DNA of 64,000 nucleotides, taken from Lachnospiraceae bacterium (lineage in GTDB: Bacteria; Bacillota; Clostridia; Lachnospirales; Lachnospiraceae). The notes beneath the pieces are model-generated. The model searched no databases, had not been told where the DNA came from, and was given only the letters and a program-made list of their open reading frames with translations. Below, one piece after another: positions 1 through 8,629 of this stretch; within the stretch, counting starts at the first letter, position 1, and the number at the start of each line of letters is the position of its first letter. The position numbers and the translations under genes are program-made. Location of the stretch: positions 1-64,000 of the forward strand of contig JAGACK010000044.1 in assembly GCA_017614155.1 (NCBI GenBank). Reading direction: 5' to 3'.

Positions 1-4
1 CCTT

Positions 5-34
5 ATAAAAGGCTTGCGTAGCAAGGCTTCCTTT
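5..34 (+). terminator. possible terminator of the upstream gene
   Basis: A CTTGC-GTA-GCAAG hairpin is followed by CCTTTTT, and the outer AAAAGG can pair with CCTTTT across a four-base bulge. It lies just before the rpsF promoter, so it would end a transcript entering from outside the window. The bulged stem makes this tentative. Confidence 0.35.
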
Positions 35-63
35 TTGACAGCCGGAGAAGAATGAATTAAAAT
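35..63 (+). promoter_or_regulatory. sigma-A type promoter of rpsF-ssb-rpsR
   Basis: A perfect -35 box TTGACA (35-40) is followed after exactly 17 bases by TAAAAT (58-63), one mismatch from the consensus -10. The predicted start near base 70 leaves a leader of about 190 bases before the rpsF start codon. Confidence 0.75.
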
Positions 64-126
64 GAGGTATCCAATTTAGGCAAAATCATAATTCTTGGAG
101 CATCTCTACTCTTTTCCAACTGACAA

Positions 127-233
127 CAAGTTTACTCTATCGCCGGAAATATAAACTTGCCAAGGTTGATTGTTTGTGATAAGATGTTCATTCGTGATAT
201 ATCCGCCTTGCTCGCGACAAAGAGATCGCGGGC
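127..233 (+). promoter_or_regulatory. structured leader of rpsF mRNA (candidate S6:S18 autoregulatory site)
   Basis: Two hairpins can be drawn in the leader. CAAGTTTA (127-134) pairs perfectly with TAAACTTG (152-159) around a 17-base loop containing CGCCGGAAA. GCTCGCGA (210-217) pairs with TCGCGGGC (226-233) shortly before the ribosome site AAGGAGG. Many bacterial rpsF leaders carry a hairpin with an exposed CCG that is bound by the S6:S18 complex. The CCG in the first loop is suggestive, but I could not test the match to that consensus. Confidence 0.4.
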
Positions 234-259
234 CAAAAAGACCATAAGGAGGTAAAGAG

Positions 260-682
260 ATGAACAAGTACGAGTTGGCCGTTGCCGTAAACGGAAAGCT
301 TGAAGAAGGCGACAAAAACGCTGTGGTCGACAAAGTCAAGGCACTCATCGAGCGTTTTGGCGGCAGCATCACCTCGGTAGACGACTGGGGAAAAAAGAGA
401 TATGCCTATGAGGTTGAAAAGACCAAAGAAGGATGGTATCTCTTCATTAAATTCCAGGCAGAACCCGAGGCTCCTGCAGAGATCGAACAGCGTATCCGTA
501 TCATGGACAACATCCACAGATATCTCATCGTATCGGATGAAAAAGAACTCGTCGTAAAACATGACGAAAAGAAATTCGATGCTGATGGCGAAAATGCGGA
601 AAATGTCGATGCTTCAAAAGCAGAAGATCCGGCGCCGGCTGAAACAGAAACAGCTTCACCCTCAGAAGAAGGAGAAGCATAA
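260..682 (+). CDS. rpsF: 30S ribosomal protein S6 (bS6)
   Basis: A 140-residue protein beginning MNKYELAVAVNGKLEE, the usual S6 opening strand. The S6 fold is followed by an acidic, Ala/Glu-rich tail from about residue 100 (DADGENAEN through SPSEEGEA). S6 sits on the 30S platform next to S18, which is encoded two genes downstream. The start is set by AAGGAGG eight to nine bases upstream. The ssb gene begins 32 bases after the stop, the standard rpsF-ssb-rpsR order. The core is about 95 residues as usual; the long acidic tail is an extension seen in several Firmicutes. Confidence 0.95.
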   Translation: MNKYELAVAVNGKLEEGDKNAVVDKVKALIERFGGSITSVDDWGKKRYAYEVEKTKEGWYLFIKFQAEPEAPAEIEQRIRIMDNIHRYLIVSDEKELVVKHDEKKFDADGENAENVDASKAEDPAPAETETASPSEEGEA

Positions 683-714
683 ACCGGTTTTATTAAAGAA
701 AGTAGGGCAAATAT

Positions 715-1164
715 ATGAACAAAGTTGTATTAATGGGGCGCCTTACAAAAGATCCTTCAGTCAGGTATTCACAGGGAGAGACACCCCTTGCTGTAGCCAG
801 GTTCACACTGGCAGTTGACAGGAGATTCCGCAGGCAGTCGGAAGGCGGCGATGATCAGACTGCAGACTTCATCAGCTGTGTAGCATTCGGCAAGCAGGGT
901 GAATTCGTTGAGAAATATGCCCACAAGGGCACCAAATTTGTGTTATCGGGCCGCATCCAGACCGGTCGGTACACAAACAAGGAAGGCCAGACGGTATACA
1001 CTACCGATGTTGTAGTCGACGAGATTGAGTTTGCTGAGAGCAAATCCTCACAGAGCGCCTCCGAATCAGGCGGCGGTTCCGAAGGAAACAGCTCTCGCTC
1101 CGGAGCTGACGATGGCTTCATGAATGTTCCCGACGAGATCGACGAGGATCTGCCATTCAACTAA
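715..1164 (+). CDS. ssb: single-stranded DNA-binding protein
   Basis: A 149-residue protein beginning [20 protein letters not shown], a typical SSB OB-fold start. The OB domain runs to about residue 105, followed by a Ser/Gly-rich linker and the acidic tip [10 protein letters not shown]. That tip is the conserved hook that recruits replication and repair partners; here it ends with one residue after the usual final Phe. SSB coats single-stranded DNA during replication, repair and recombination. It sits between rpsF and rpsR and shares their promoter. Length and domain order are normal for the family. Confidence 0.95.
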   Translation: MNKVVLMGRLTKDPSVRYSQGETPLAVARFTLAVDRRFRRQSEGGDDQTADFISCVAFGKQGEFVEKYAHKGTKFVLSGRIQTGRYTNKEGQTVYTTDVVVDEIEFAESKSSQSASESGGGSEGNSSRSGADDGFMNVPDEIDEDLPFN

Positions 1165-1180
1165 AAAAGGAGAAAAGATC

Positions 1181-1453
1181 ATGCCATATATGAACAGAAC
1201 GGGCGGCGACCGTCCGGATTTTTCAAACCGCAGGAGAGGCGGCATGCACAGAAGGAAGAAGGTTTGTGTTTTTTGCGGCAAGGAAGGAGACATCGATTAC
1301 AAGGATGTCCTGAAGCTCAAAAGATACATCTCTGAGAGAGGAAAGATCCTTCCGAGAAGGATAACCGGAACCTGTGCAAAGCACCAGAGAGAGCTGACAA
1401 CAGCTATCAAAAGAGCCAGGCATCTTGCGCTTCTGCCTTATGTTGTAGAATAA
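1181..1453 (+). CDS. rpsR: 30S ribosomal protein S18 (bS18)
   Basis: A 90-residue basic protein with the S18 signature [20 protein letters not shown] and the C-terminal stretch [21 protein letters not shown]18 binds with S6 on the 30S platform. I chose ATG 1181 because AAAAAAGGAGAAAAG lies just before it. A longer reading frame starts at 1124 but overlaps the end of ssb and has no ribosome site. The N-terminus is short and basic with no acidic extension. The paired cysteines (CVFC) resemble the zinc-type S18 form, although a full four-cysteine set is not obvious. Confidence 0.95.
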   Translation: MPYMNRTGGDRPDFSNRRRGGMHRRKKVCVFCGKEGDIDYKDVLKLKRYISERGKILPRRITGTCAKHQRELTTAIKRARHLALLPYVVE

Positions 1454-1471
1454 AATACGAACTTATTTTTT

Positions 1472-1499
1472 GGGCTGTCCTGTCAAATCGGGGCAGCCC
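1472..1499 (+). terminator. hairpin after rpsR (weak terminator candidate)
   Basis: GGGCTG (1472-1477) pairs with CAGCCC (1494-1499), with possible extra GG/CC pairs inside. The T-run (ATTTTTT) lies before the stem rather than after it, so this is not a canonical Rho-independent terminator. It may only slow polymerase or protect the 3' end of rpsR mRNA. Confidence 0.3.
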
Positions 1500-1519
1500 G
1501 AATAACACTAAAACCAAAC

Positions 1520-2275
1520 ATGCACAGTCTCATAATAAATGCCGATGACTTCGGGATAAGCCCGGATGTGAACCGGGCCGTCTGCGAATGTTTTTCAAAT
1601 TATATGATCACCTCGACCACCCTGATGGTCAACATGCCGTTCTGTGATGAGGCAGTCTGCCTCGCAAAGGAAAGAGGCTTCGATGAAAGAGTAGGGATAC
1701 ACCTGAACCTGACTTCAGGACAGCCTTTGACTGATGACATACGGCATTTTGAGGTATTTTGTGACAAAGACGGGATGTTTAACGCGGCCTTTCAGAAGAA
1801 TACGGCCACCAGGCTCCGTCTGACTAAAGAAGAAAGCAATGTAATGGGAAAAGAGATAGAGGCCCAGCTGATAAAATATGTGCGCTATGGCCTCCCCGAT
1901 CATCACCTCGATTCCCATCACCATGTACATACAAATGCTTCAGTATACAAAGTACTGTCGCCTCTGATAAAAAAATACGGCATCAGATCGGTCAGGCTGT
2001 CACGCAATATGTATGACAGGATGTCCTTTCTGAAAGCCCTTTACAAAAAAAGATACAACAGATCTCTTTCACGCTCGGGCGTATTTACAACAGATTATTT
2101 CGGGTCTTTCAAAGATTATTCAATGTGTCATGATAATCTCCCGGAAAACTGCCTGGCTGAGATAATGGTCCACCCCATGTATGACGGTTACGGAAAACTT
2201 GTGGATACAAAGACCGATATGTACTACGAAAAAGACTATTTCAACAGCCTGAATGTGGCGTATGAGTTCTATTGA
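1520..2275 (+). CDS. YdjC/ChbG-family carbohydrate deacetylase
   Basis: A 251-residue protein beginning HSLIINADDFGISPDVNRAV, the hallmark metal-binding Asp-Asp motif of the YdjC/ChbG family. The second histidine cluster HHLDSHHHVHT is at about residues 127-137, and EIMVHPMYDG lies near the C-terminus. Characterised members remove acetyl groups from N-acetylated oligosaccharides such as chitobiose. Nothing here identifies the exact substrate. No ribosome site precedes ATG 1520, so it may be poorly translated or coupled to rpsR mRNA. It lies 12 bases before gdpP and is probably cotranscribed with it. Confidence 0.8.
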   Translation: MHSLIINADDFGISPDVNRAVCECFSNYMITSTTLMVNMPFCDEAVCLAKERGFDERVGIHLNLTSGQPLTDDIRHFEVFCDKDGMFNAAFQKNTATRLRLTKEESNVMGKEIEAQLIKYVRYGLPDHHLDSHHHVHTNASVYKVLSPLIKKYGIRSVRLSRNMYDRMSFLKALYKKRYNRSLSRSGVFTTDYFGSFKDYSMCHDNLPENCLAEIMVHPMYDGYGKLVDTKTDMYYEKDYFNSLNVAYEFY

Positions 2276-2287
2276 GGTTATCCGTAT

Positions 2288-4339
2288 ATGAATGAAGATT
2301 CCCGAATAGATTACAGAAGACAGCTTCGGCTCTACATCTTCTGGCCCCTGATCCTCTCGATCCTCGTGATCGTTCTTTGCTGCATCCTCTTTTTCATAAA
2401 CAGGAAGGCCGCCCTGATTGCATCAGTTTTTGCGGCAGTGCAGATCATCATAGCGCTGATGGTCAGATTCGCGAACAAAAAAGCCATTACAACAGACATG
2501 GTAAATTTCGCCGTGGAATATGGTCAGGTACAGAAAGAGCTGCTGAAAGGCCTCCCTCTCCCTTATGCCATCCTCGACGACGATGCGCGTTTCATATGGG
2601 CTAATAAAGAATTCAAGGCAGTGCTCGGAAAGTCGGATCTTTTCGGAAAATCCATAGCCAGTTACATTCCTCCCATCACAAAGGATTCCTTTCCCGAGGC
2701 GGACGATGCCTGCGATGTGGATTTTTCCATGGATGACAGATACTATCACACCTGCCTGCAGAGGATACCTCTCGATAACATGGTCCGGGAAAGCCAGATC
2801 ATAAACAGCGATAATTTCTCCGGACAGCTGATCACCGTCCTGCTTTTTGACGAGACCGATATGAACCGGATCATCAGACAGAACGAAGAAGAAAAGCCGG
2901 TAAGCGGTTATATCTACATGGACAACTACTATGAGGTCATGGAAAATGTGGAGGATGTCAGGAGATCTCTCCTGTCCGCCCTCATAGACAGAAAGATCAA
3001 AAAGTATTTCTCATCCTATGATGCCGTCGTAAAGAGCTTTGAAAAGGACAAGTTTTTCATCTCCATGACGAAGAGATCCTTTGATAAGCTGTGTGAAAAC
3101 AGATTTGATATCCTGGAGGATGTCAAGACGGTAAAGGTCGGAAATGAGATGTCTGTCACACTGTCCATGGGCTTTGGCATAGGCGCATCCTGTCTTCCCG
3201 AAAGCGAGCAGCTGGCAAGGAGAGCTATCGATCTGGCTCTGGGACGCGGCGGAGATCAGGTCGTCATCAAAGATCCCCATGAGACAACCTATTTTGGAGG
3301 CAAGAGCCTGCAGCTTGAAAAGTCTACCCGCGTAAAAGCAAGAGTAAAAGCCCATGCTCTCAGGGAGATCATAGAATCCCATGAAAGAATCTTTGTCATG
3401 GGCCATGAGAACACGGACATCGACTCCTTTGGCGCGGCGATCGGAGTATACAGGGCAGTCAGGCAGTTTGACAAAAAGTGCCACATAGTCATAAACAATG
3501 TGACGCCTTCAATCAGGCCTTTTGTGGACGCTTTGATAAATGATGAGGACTATGAGCCGGATTTCTTTGTTTCAAGCTCCGATGCCATACAGCTGTCGGA
3601 CCAGTCTTCGGTACTGGTTGTCGTGGACACTAACAAGCCTTCCATTACCGAATGTCCGGAACTCCTTTCAAAATGCGGAACCATAGTCGTGCTCGACCAC
3701 CACAGACAGGGCAACGAAACAATAGAAAACGCCACCCTGTCCTATATAGAGCCTTATGCGTCCAGCGCCTGCGAGATGATAGCGGAGATCCTTCAGTACA
3801 TCCTCGACGGGAAGAGGATCAAAAACATCGAAGCAGATACCATATATGCCGGTATCATGATAGATACGAACAACTTCATGTCAAAGACCGGAGTGAGAAC
3901 CTTTGAGGCCGCAGCCTTCCTGCGAAGGAACGGAGCCGATATCACCAGGGTCAGAAAGCTTTTCAGGAACGAACTGAAAGACTACAAGGCAAGAGCCGAG
4001 GTGGTCAAGAATGCGCACCTCTTCCGGGGGAAATATGCCATCGCGATCTGCCCCGCGCAGGGACTTGACTCTCCCACCGTTGTGGGAGCACAGGCAGCAA
4101 ATGAACTGCTGAATATCAATCATGTAACTGCTTCCTTTGTCCTGACACAGTATCAGGGCAGGATCTACATCTCAGCCAGATCCATAGATGAAGTAAATGT
4201 CCAGATGATAATGGAACGGCTCGGCGGCGGCGGACATATGAACATAGCCGGGACCCAGCTTTCGGATATATCAATTGAAGACGCCGCAAAGCTCCTTGAG
4301 GACACTATTGAAAAAATGGAACAGGAGGATTCGATCTGA
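2288..4339 (+). CDS. gdpP: cyclic-di-AMP phosphodiesterase GdpP (YybT family)
   Basis: A 683-residue membrane enzyme that hydrolyses c-di-AMP. Two membrane segments lie within residues 12-60. A PAS-like region (about 70-170), a degenerate GGDEF region (about 205-335) and a DHH/DHHA1 phosphoesterase module follow. Catalytic landmarks are GHENTDIDSFG (about 373-383), VVLDHHRQ (about 466-473), DTNNF, and the DHHA1 loop GGGGHMNIAGTQ (about 645-656). The final TGA shares one base with the rplI start, and gdpP-rplI-dnaB is a conserved Firmicute order. Length and architecture match the family. Confidence 0.93.
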   Translation: MNEDSRIDYRRQLRLYIFWPLILSILVIVLCCILFFINRKAALIASVFAAVQIIIALMVRFANKKAITTDMVNFAVEYGQVQKELLKGLPLPYAILDDDARFIWANKEFKAVLGKSDLFGKSIASYIPPITKDSFPEADDACDVDFSMDDRYYHTCLQRIPLDNMVRESQIINSDNFSGQLITVLLFDETDMNRIIRQNEEEKPVSGYIYMDNYYEVMENVEDVRRSLLSALIDRKIKKYFSSYDAVVKSFEKDKFFISMTKRSFDKLCENRFDILEDVKTVKVGNEMSVTLSMGFGIGASCLPESEQLARRAIDLALGRGGDQVVIKDPHETTYFGGKSLQLEKSTRVKARVKAHALREIIESHERIFVMGHENTDIDSFGAAIGVYRAVRQFDKKCHIVINNVTPSIRPFVDALINDEDYEPDFFVSSSDAIQLSDQSSVLVVVDTNKPSITECPELLSKCGTIVVLDHHRQGNETIENATLSYIEPYASSACEMIAEILQYILDGKRIKNIEADTIYAGIMIDTNNFMSKTGVRTFEAAAFLRRNGADITRVRKLFRNELKDYKARAEVVKNAHLFRGKYAIAICPAQGLDSPTVVGAQAANELLNINHVTASFVLTQYQGRIYISARSIDEVNVQMIMERLGGGGHMNIAGTQLSDISIEDAAKLLEDTIEKMEQEDSI

Positions 4340-4785
4340 TGAAAGTAATACTGCTTGCCGATGTTAAATCACTCGGAAAAAAAGACGATATTGTGGAGGT
4401 AAAGGAAGGCTATGCCAGGAACTTCCTTTTCACAAAAAAGCTCGGGGTTCCCGCAGACAGCAAAAACCTGAATGATGTAAAAGTCAGAAAGGCAGTCGAG
4501 GCCAAACAGGCAGAAGCTCGTCTTGCCGAAGCAAAAGAGATGAAAGAAAAGATCGAGGCCGTCACCGTAAAATGCTCCATCAGGGCAGGCAAAGACGGAA
4601 AAGCATTCGGCTCCGTATCAACCAAGGAAATAGCCGATGAGGCCAAAAAACAGCACGATCTCTCACTTGACAAAAAAAAGCTCATACTTTCCGATCCGAT
4701 AAAAAGCCTCGGCAGCTACACTGTCCCGGTAAAGCTCCATCCCGAAGTTACTGCTGATCTGAAAGTAGAAGTTGTTGGAGAATAA
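4339..4785 (+). CDS. rplI: 50S ribosomal protein L9 (bL9)
   Basis: A 148-residue protein beginning MKVILLADVKSLGKKDDIVEVKEGYARNFL, the canonical L9 N-domain. A long Ala/Glu/Lys-rich connecting helix (about 45-78) and a C-terminal RNA-binding domain follow. L9 binds 23S rRNA near the L1 stalk and helps keep reading frame. The start overlaps the gdpP stop by one base (ATGA arrangement), implying coupled translation. Length is standard. Confidence 0.95.
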   Translation: MKVILLADVKSLGKKDDIVEVKEGYARNFLFTKKLGVPADSKNLNDVKVRKAVEAKQAEARLAEAKEMKEKIEAVTVKCSIRAGKDGKAFGSVSTKEIADEAKKQHDLSLDKKKLILSDPIKSLGSYTVPVKLHPEVTADLKVEVVGE

Positions 4786-4786
4786 G

Positions 4787-6157
4787 ATGGATACTTCTTT
4801 AGAAAAAGCGGGATCTTCACTGCGCGTACCTCCGCATTCCGCAGAATCGGAGCGTTCCGTTATAGGCGCCATGTTCCTTTCAAAGGATGCTATAATGACA
4901 GCCTCGGAAATGCTGACATCAAGCGATTTCTATGATTCACGCTACGGTCTCATCTTTGAGGCCATAAATGAACTCTTTAACGAGCAGAAACCCGTGGATG
5001 ATGTGACTATCCTGAGCGTTCTCAGAAAAAAGAATGCCCCGGATGAGGTATGCAACCTGACCTTCCTCGGAGATATCATAGATTCGGTACCAACCTCCGC
5101 AAATGTGCGTTACTATGCCAACACGGTCCGCGAGAGAGCCCTGCGCCGCAAGGTCATAAAGGTCTGCGCGGATATAGAAAACGACTGCTACAGCGGCACG
5201 GGAGATACCGATGATCTGATAAACGAAACAGAAAAAAAGATCTTTGACCTGGTACAGAACAGAGGACACGGAACCTTTGTCCCGATACAGAATGTCGTTA
5301 TAGAAGTACTGCGGCATATACAGGAGGTTTCCAAATCTGACAGCCATATCACGGGTATTCCCAGCGGCTTTGATGAGCTTGACAGGATGACCGCCGGCTT
5401 CCAGCCCTCGGATCTTGTTCTCATCGCAGCCAGGCCGTCCATGGGAAAAACTGCCTTCGTTCTGAACATAGCCCAGTTTGCCTGCTTCAGAAAAAACAGG
5501 AATGTCCTTATCTTTTCGCTTGAGATGTCAAAGGAGCAGCTGGTAAACCGTCTTCTGGCCATGGATTCCCATGTGGATTCTTCAAAGATCAGGGACGGGA
5601 ATCTTTCTGATGATGACTGGAAGATCCTCATAGAGAGCGGCGGGACAGTGGGAAAGTCAAACCTTGTCATAGATGACACCCCGGGCATAACTGTCTCGGA
5701 GCTTCGGTCAAAATGCCGCAGATTCAAGATAGAACACGGACTCGACATGATCATCATCGATTACCTGCAGCTGATGAGCGGCAGCAGGGGAGCAAAGAGC
5801 GATCAGTCAAGACAGCAGGAGATCTCGGATATCTCCAGAGCGCTGAAGGCCCTTGCCAGGGAACTGAAAGTCCCGGTACTGGCTCTTTCACAGCTTTCAA
5901 GAGCCCCCGAGCAGAGGCAGGATCACAGACCCCAGCTTTCCGACCTTCGTGAATCCGGAGCCATCGAACAGGACGCCGATCTTGTCATGTTCATCTACAG
6001 GGATGATTACTACAATGAGGACAGCGACCGCAAGGGTATCGCCGATATCATCATAGCCAAGCACAGAAACGGAGAGATCGGCAAGGTTTCCCTCGTATGG
6101 CTTGCTGCGCTGACTAAATTTGAGAATATGATCCCTGACCAAACAGAAGGAACATAA
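4787..6157 (+). CDS. dnaB: replicative DNA helicase DnaB
   Basis: A 456-residue RecA-fold hexameric helicase. The N-terminal primase-interacting domain begins at PPHSAESERSVIGAM. The Walker A motif ARPSMGKTAF is at about residues 214-223, the Walker B region is IIIDYLQLM, and the late motif LSDLRESGAIEQDADLV is intact. I chose ATG 4787 because GGAG stands seven bases upstream; an upstream in-frame TTG at 4772 would overlap rplI. The loader genes dnaD and dnaC lie at 24-26 kb. Its last 44 bases overlap the end of a polymerase gene on the other strand. Confidence 0.95.
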   Translation: MDTSLEKAGSSLRVPPHSAESERSVIGAMFLSKDAIMTASEMLTSSDFYDSRYGLIFEAINELFNEQKPVDDVTILSVLRKKNAPDEVCNLTFLGDIIDSVPTSANVRYYANTVRERALRRKVIKVCADIENDCYSGTGDTDDLINETEKKIFDLVQNRGHGTFVPIQNVVIEVLRHIQEVSKSDSHITGIPSGFDELDRMTAGFQPSDLVLIAARPSMGKTAFVLNIAQFACFRKNRNVLIFSLEMSKEQLVNRLLAMDSHVDSSKIRDGNLSDDDWKILIESGGTVGKSNLVIDDTPGITVSELRSKCRRFKIEHGLDMIIIDYLQLMSGSRGAKSDQSRQQEISDISRALKALARELKVPVLALSQLSRAPEQRQDHRPQLSDLRESGAIEQDADLVMFIYRDDYYNEDSDRKGIADIIIAKHRNGEIGKVSLVWLAALTKFENMIPDQTEGT

Positions 6158-7217
6158 AGAAGAATATACTGTAGGGCGGGACGGTAAAGAAGTTTTCGAA
6201 AAAAGATGCCGTAAGCATCGCAAACAGGGCCGCAAAGGCAAAACCCTTTATCTTCCTGTCCCCTTTTGCCATATGTGCGCCGTTCATGGCTGCACAGATC
6301 AGAATCAGGACCAGGAAAAACACGATTGTACCGTGAACCGTCAGTATGTCGAGCATTCCGTTGTGTACCTCAAATATATCAAAGCTTTTCAGCCTGTAGG
6401 ATGAGCCTATGCCCGTAATGGGGTGATTCAGATATGCTCCCCACAGTTCTTTCCATATCAGATGCCTGCCGGAAAACAGGTCTTTGTACAAAAATCTGCC
6501 CTGTATCCCTTTTTCCCCCAGTATGACATATACCATGGTGAACAGAACGCTTCCTGCCGTGGTAAGAACCAGCAGGATCGTGAAAAACAGCCTGTCCGAT
6601 ACAAGAATACGCCTGATGGTTATGCAGAAGCCAAAGACCAGTATGCCCGCCATGGCACAGCGGCTGTGATAGAGCGTCGCATATATAAAAGAGGTCACAT
6701 ACATCAGTATCTGCGCCAGTGTCAGGTACTCATAGTTCTTTTCCTTTTTCAGAAATTCCAGATAAGTCACTCCCATCATCATAAACAGCATGAAGGTAAG
6801 CCCGGCCATATTGAAGTTGTAATCCCATCTGACATATCCGTACCACAGGATTGTAAGGATGCTCCCCGCTGCCGCTGTATATTTTTTTGTTTTCTCGTGA
6901 AGACGCAGATAGAATGATGCCACACAGATGAGACACAGGTCGGCCGGTATGAAAAACGCCCCTTTGTTTGAGCCTATGACGATGAGATTTATACCCGCTG
7001 CCAGCATGGCCGCCCCGGCAAGGATGACCTTCACATCCCTGTTTTGCAGCATTTCTTTCATGTGAGGCACCAGAAGAGCTGCCAGTATAATAAAAACGGC
7101 TAAAGACGCATATCTTCCCAGCACATCATAGACCTTCTGGTTTATGAAGGATGAAAGCAGCAGATAACCGAAAAGTCCAGCCAGTATGATATCTTCCCTG
7201 TTTCTTATCTTTTCCAA
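6114..7217 (-). CDS. O-antigen ligase/polymerase-like (Wzy-type) membrane protein, distal copy
   Basis: A 367-residue polytopic protein with about ten membrane segments. A large extracytoplasmic loop near residues 225-280 contains FSGRHLIWKELW and HPITGIGSSY, typical of the Wzy_C/ligase family. Such proteins join lipid-linked repeat units into polymer. It is clearly paralogous to the protein at 8604-9770: both share NLIVIGSN/NLLIIGSN, FSGR..IW, GIGS.Y.LKSF and VHN.M.DIL..HG. The start is TTG 7217, with AAGG ten bases upstream, overlapping the flippase stop. It is the last gene of the EPS operon, and its end overlaps dnaB tail to tail. Confidence 0.75.
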   Translation of the reverse strand: MEKIRNREDIILAGLFGYLLLSSFINQKVYDVLGRYASLAVFIILAALLVPHMKEMLQNRDVKVILAGAAMLAAGINLIVIGSNKGAFFIPADLCLICVASFYLRLHEKTKKYTAAAGSILTILWYGYVRWDYNFNMAGLTFMLFMMMGVTYLEFLKKEKNYEYLTLAQILMYVTSFIYATLYHSRCAMAGILVFGFCITIRRILVSDRLFFTILLVLTTAGSVLFTMVYVILGEKGIQGRFLYKDLFSGRHLIWKELWGAYLNHPITGIGSSYRLKSFDIFEVHNGMLDILTVHGTIVFFLVLILICAAMNGAHMAKGDRKIKGFAFAALFAMLTASFFENFFTVPPYSIFFFMFLLFGQGSYSQI

Positions 7218-8629
7218 AGTTCTTTTACCTTTTTCTGTATTATTTCCTTTATCTGTCTGAAGTATATCAGAAGTATCACAATTGTTATGATCGTATTATA
7301 CACATAATAATATGGTGATCTGCTCATGCACAGGATTCCCTCTGCCAGGATCAGCAGATATACGCAGCAGTCTCTTATTATACTGATCTGAAGCCTGACA
7401 TGCTTTCCTGTCCTGACAAAGGCAATGATAAACATGCAGAAATATGATGCAAGGGTCGCGGCGGCCGCTCCGATGAGGCCGAAACCCATGATAAGGACAT
7501 AGTTCAGTATCATATTCAGCGCTGCTCCCGCTGCCGTGGCAAAGCCCATGCTCTTCGGATCCCTGTAGGCCAGGCAGATGGATCCCAGAAAGCCGGTCAG
7601 CGCGCCAAAGATCACCGATATCAAAAGGAACGGCACATAATAAACTGCCGATGCAAAGCCCTTTCTGAACATAAATGCTCCAAGGGGCGTCAGAACCGCC
7701 AGGATCACGGCACAGCCGGATGTCATCACGGCATTATAGAGAGTATAGAGCTTTGAAAAGAATTCCCTGCTGTCCTTTTCCCGGTAGCTTTTTGTAGCCG
7801 ACATCTGAAAGCTCTGGGCAAAGATCCTCTGAAACACCATAAGGATCGCCGGTATCTTGTATGCTGCCCCGTAAATGCCGTTTGACGATGCGCCAAGCAT
7901 CAGAAGGATGTAAAAACGGTCCAGCGCGTTGTTGACCCAGCTGGAAGTGGAATAAAGCAGCATCCCCCTGCCGTATGAAAACATCTCTTTTGAAAGCTCT
8001 GTATCCTCTTCATCTTTGAGGTATCCGACTCCTCCGACAAGAAAGAACATCAGTACCGCGCTCAAAAGAAAGGCTGCCATCTGGGAAAACAGATAACCGT
8101 AAAGCCCCATGTGAAACACAAGGAGAACTATCATGTTTGATGCGATGATGATCGCTGTACAGGATACGGATCCCGTTATCATGACCTTAACATTCTCGCA
8201 TCCCTGACAGAAAAGCAGCATGAATTCATAAAGCGCGTCACAAAGATAGATCATGGCAAAAAGAGCTGCATAAACCCTGAGAGTTCTGTCAACAGGCAGA
8301 AAAAGGGCTGCGGCACCCAGAAGAAATACCACGGCCGCTGAGATAAGGACTCGCCTTAAGCCGGTTTTGAGTATCCCTCCCCTTTTGTCCGCATTTTCAA
8401 TCCCGAACCTGAGCGCCGCCTCGCCCGCATTAAAAGATAAAAGCGGCACCGACAGAAGGAGCGCAGACTGGAAAACATCAGCTGTTCCGTACTGCGCTGT
8501 GGTCAGAACATTTGTATAGAAGGGTACGAGAAGGAATACCAGCAGCTTTGATACGAAGTTGCTGACCGTGAAAAGCGCCATATTGGACAAAAGATAGCCC
8601 GTCTTAGTTTTCCTGTTCTGCTCTGTCAC
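7205..8629 (-). CDS. wzx: polysaccharide repeat-unit flippase (Wzx-type, MOP superfamily)
   Basis: A 474-residue protein with 12-14 predicted membrane segments. It begins KTGYLLSNMALFTVSNFVSKLLVFLLVPFYTNVL, the usual opening of Wzx/RfbX flippases. It would move undecaprenyl-diphosphate-linked repeat units across the membrane. The GTG start follows GGAGG at a six-base spacing and overlaps the preceding gene by 26 bases. It lies between two Wzy-like genes, consistent with a Wzx/Wzy-dependent pathway. Sugar specificity cannot be read from sequence. Confidence 0.87.
   Translation of the reverse strand: MTEQNRKTKTGYLLSNMALFTVSNFVSKLLVFLLVPFYTNVLTTAQYGTADVFQSALLLSVPLLSFNAGEAALRFGIENADKRGGILKTGLRRVLISAAVVFLLGAAALFLPVDRTLRVYAALFAMIYLCDALYEFMLLFCQGCENVKVMITGSVSCTAIIIASNMIVLLVFHMGLYGYLFSQMAAFLLSAVLMFFLVGGVGYLKDEEDTELSKEMFSYGRGMLLYSTSSWVNNALDRFYILLMLGASSNGIYGAAYKIPAILMVFQRIFAQSFQMSATKSYREKDSREFFSKLYTLYNAVMTSGCAVILAVLTPLGAFMFRKGFASAVYYVPFLLISVIFGALTGFLGSICLAYRDPKSMGFATAAGAALNMILNYVLIMGFGLIGAAAATLASYFCMFIIAFVRTGKHVRLQISIIRDCCVYLLILAEGILCMSRSPYYYVYNTIITIVILLIYFRQIKEIIQKKVKELWKR

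Noticed and set aside
1472..1499. Strong terminator after rpsR
   Set aside because: The T-run precedes the stem on the plus strand and becomes an A-run on the other strand, so it is not a canonical terminator in either direction; kept only as a low-confidence hairpin.
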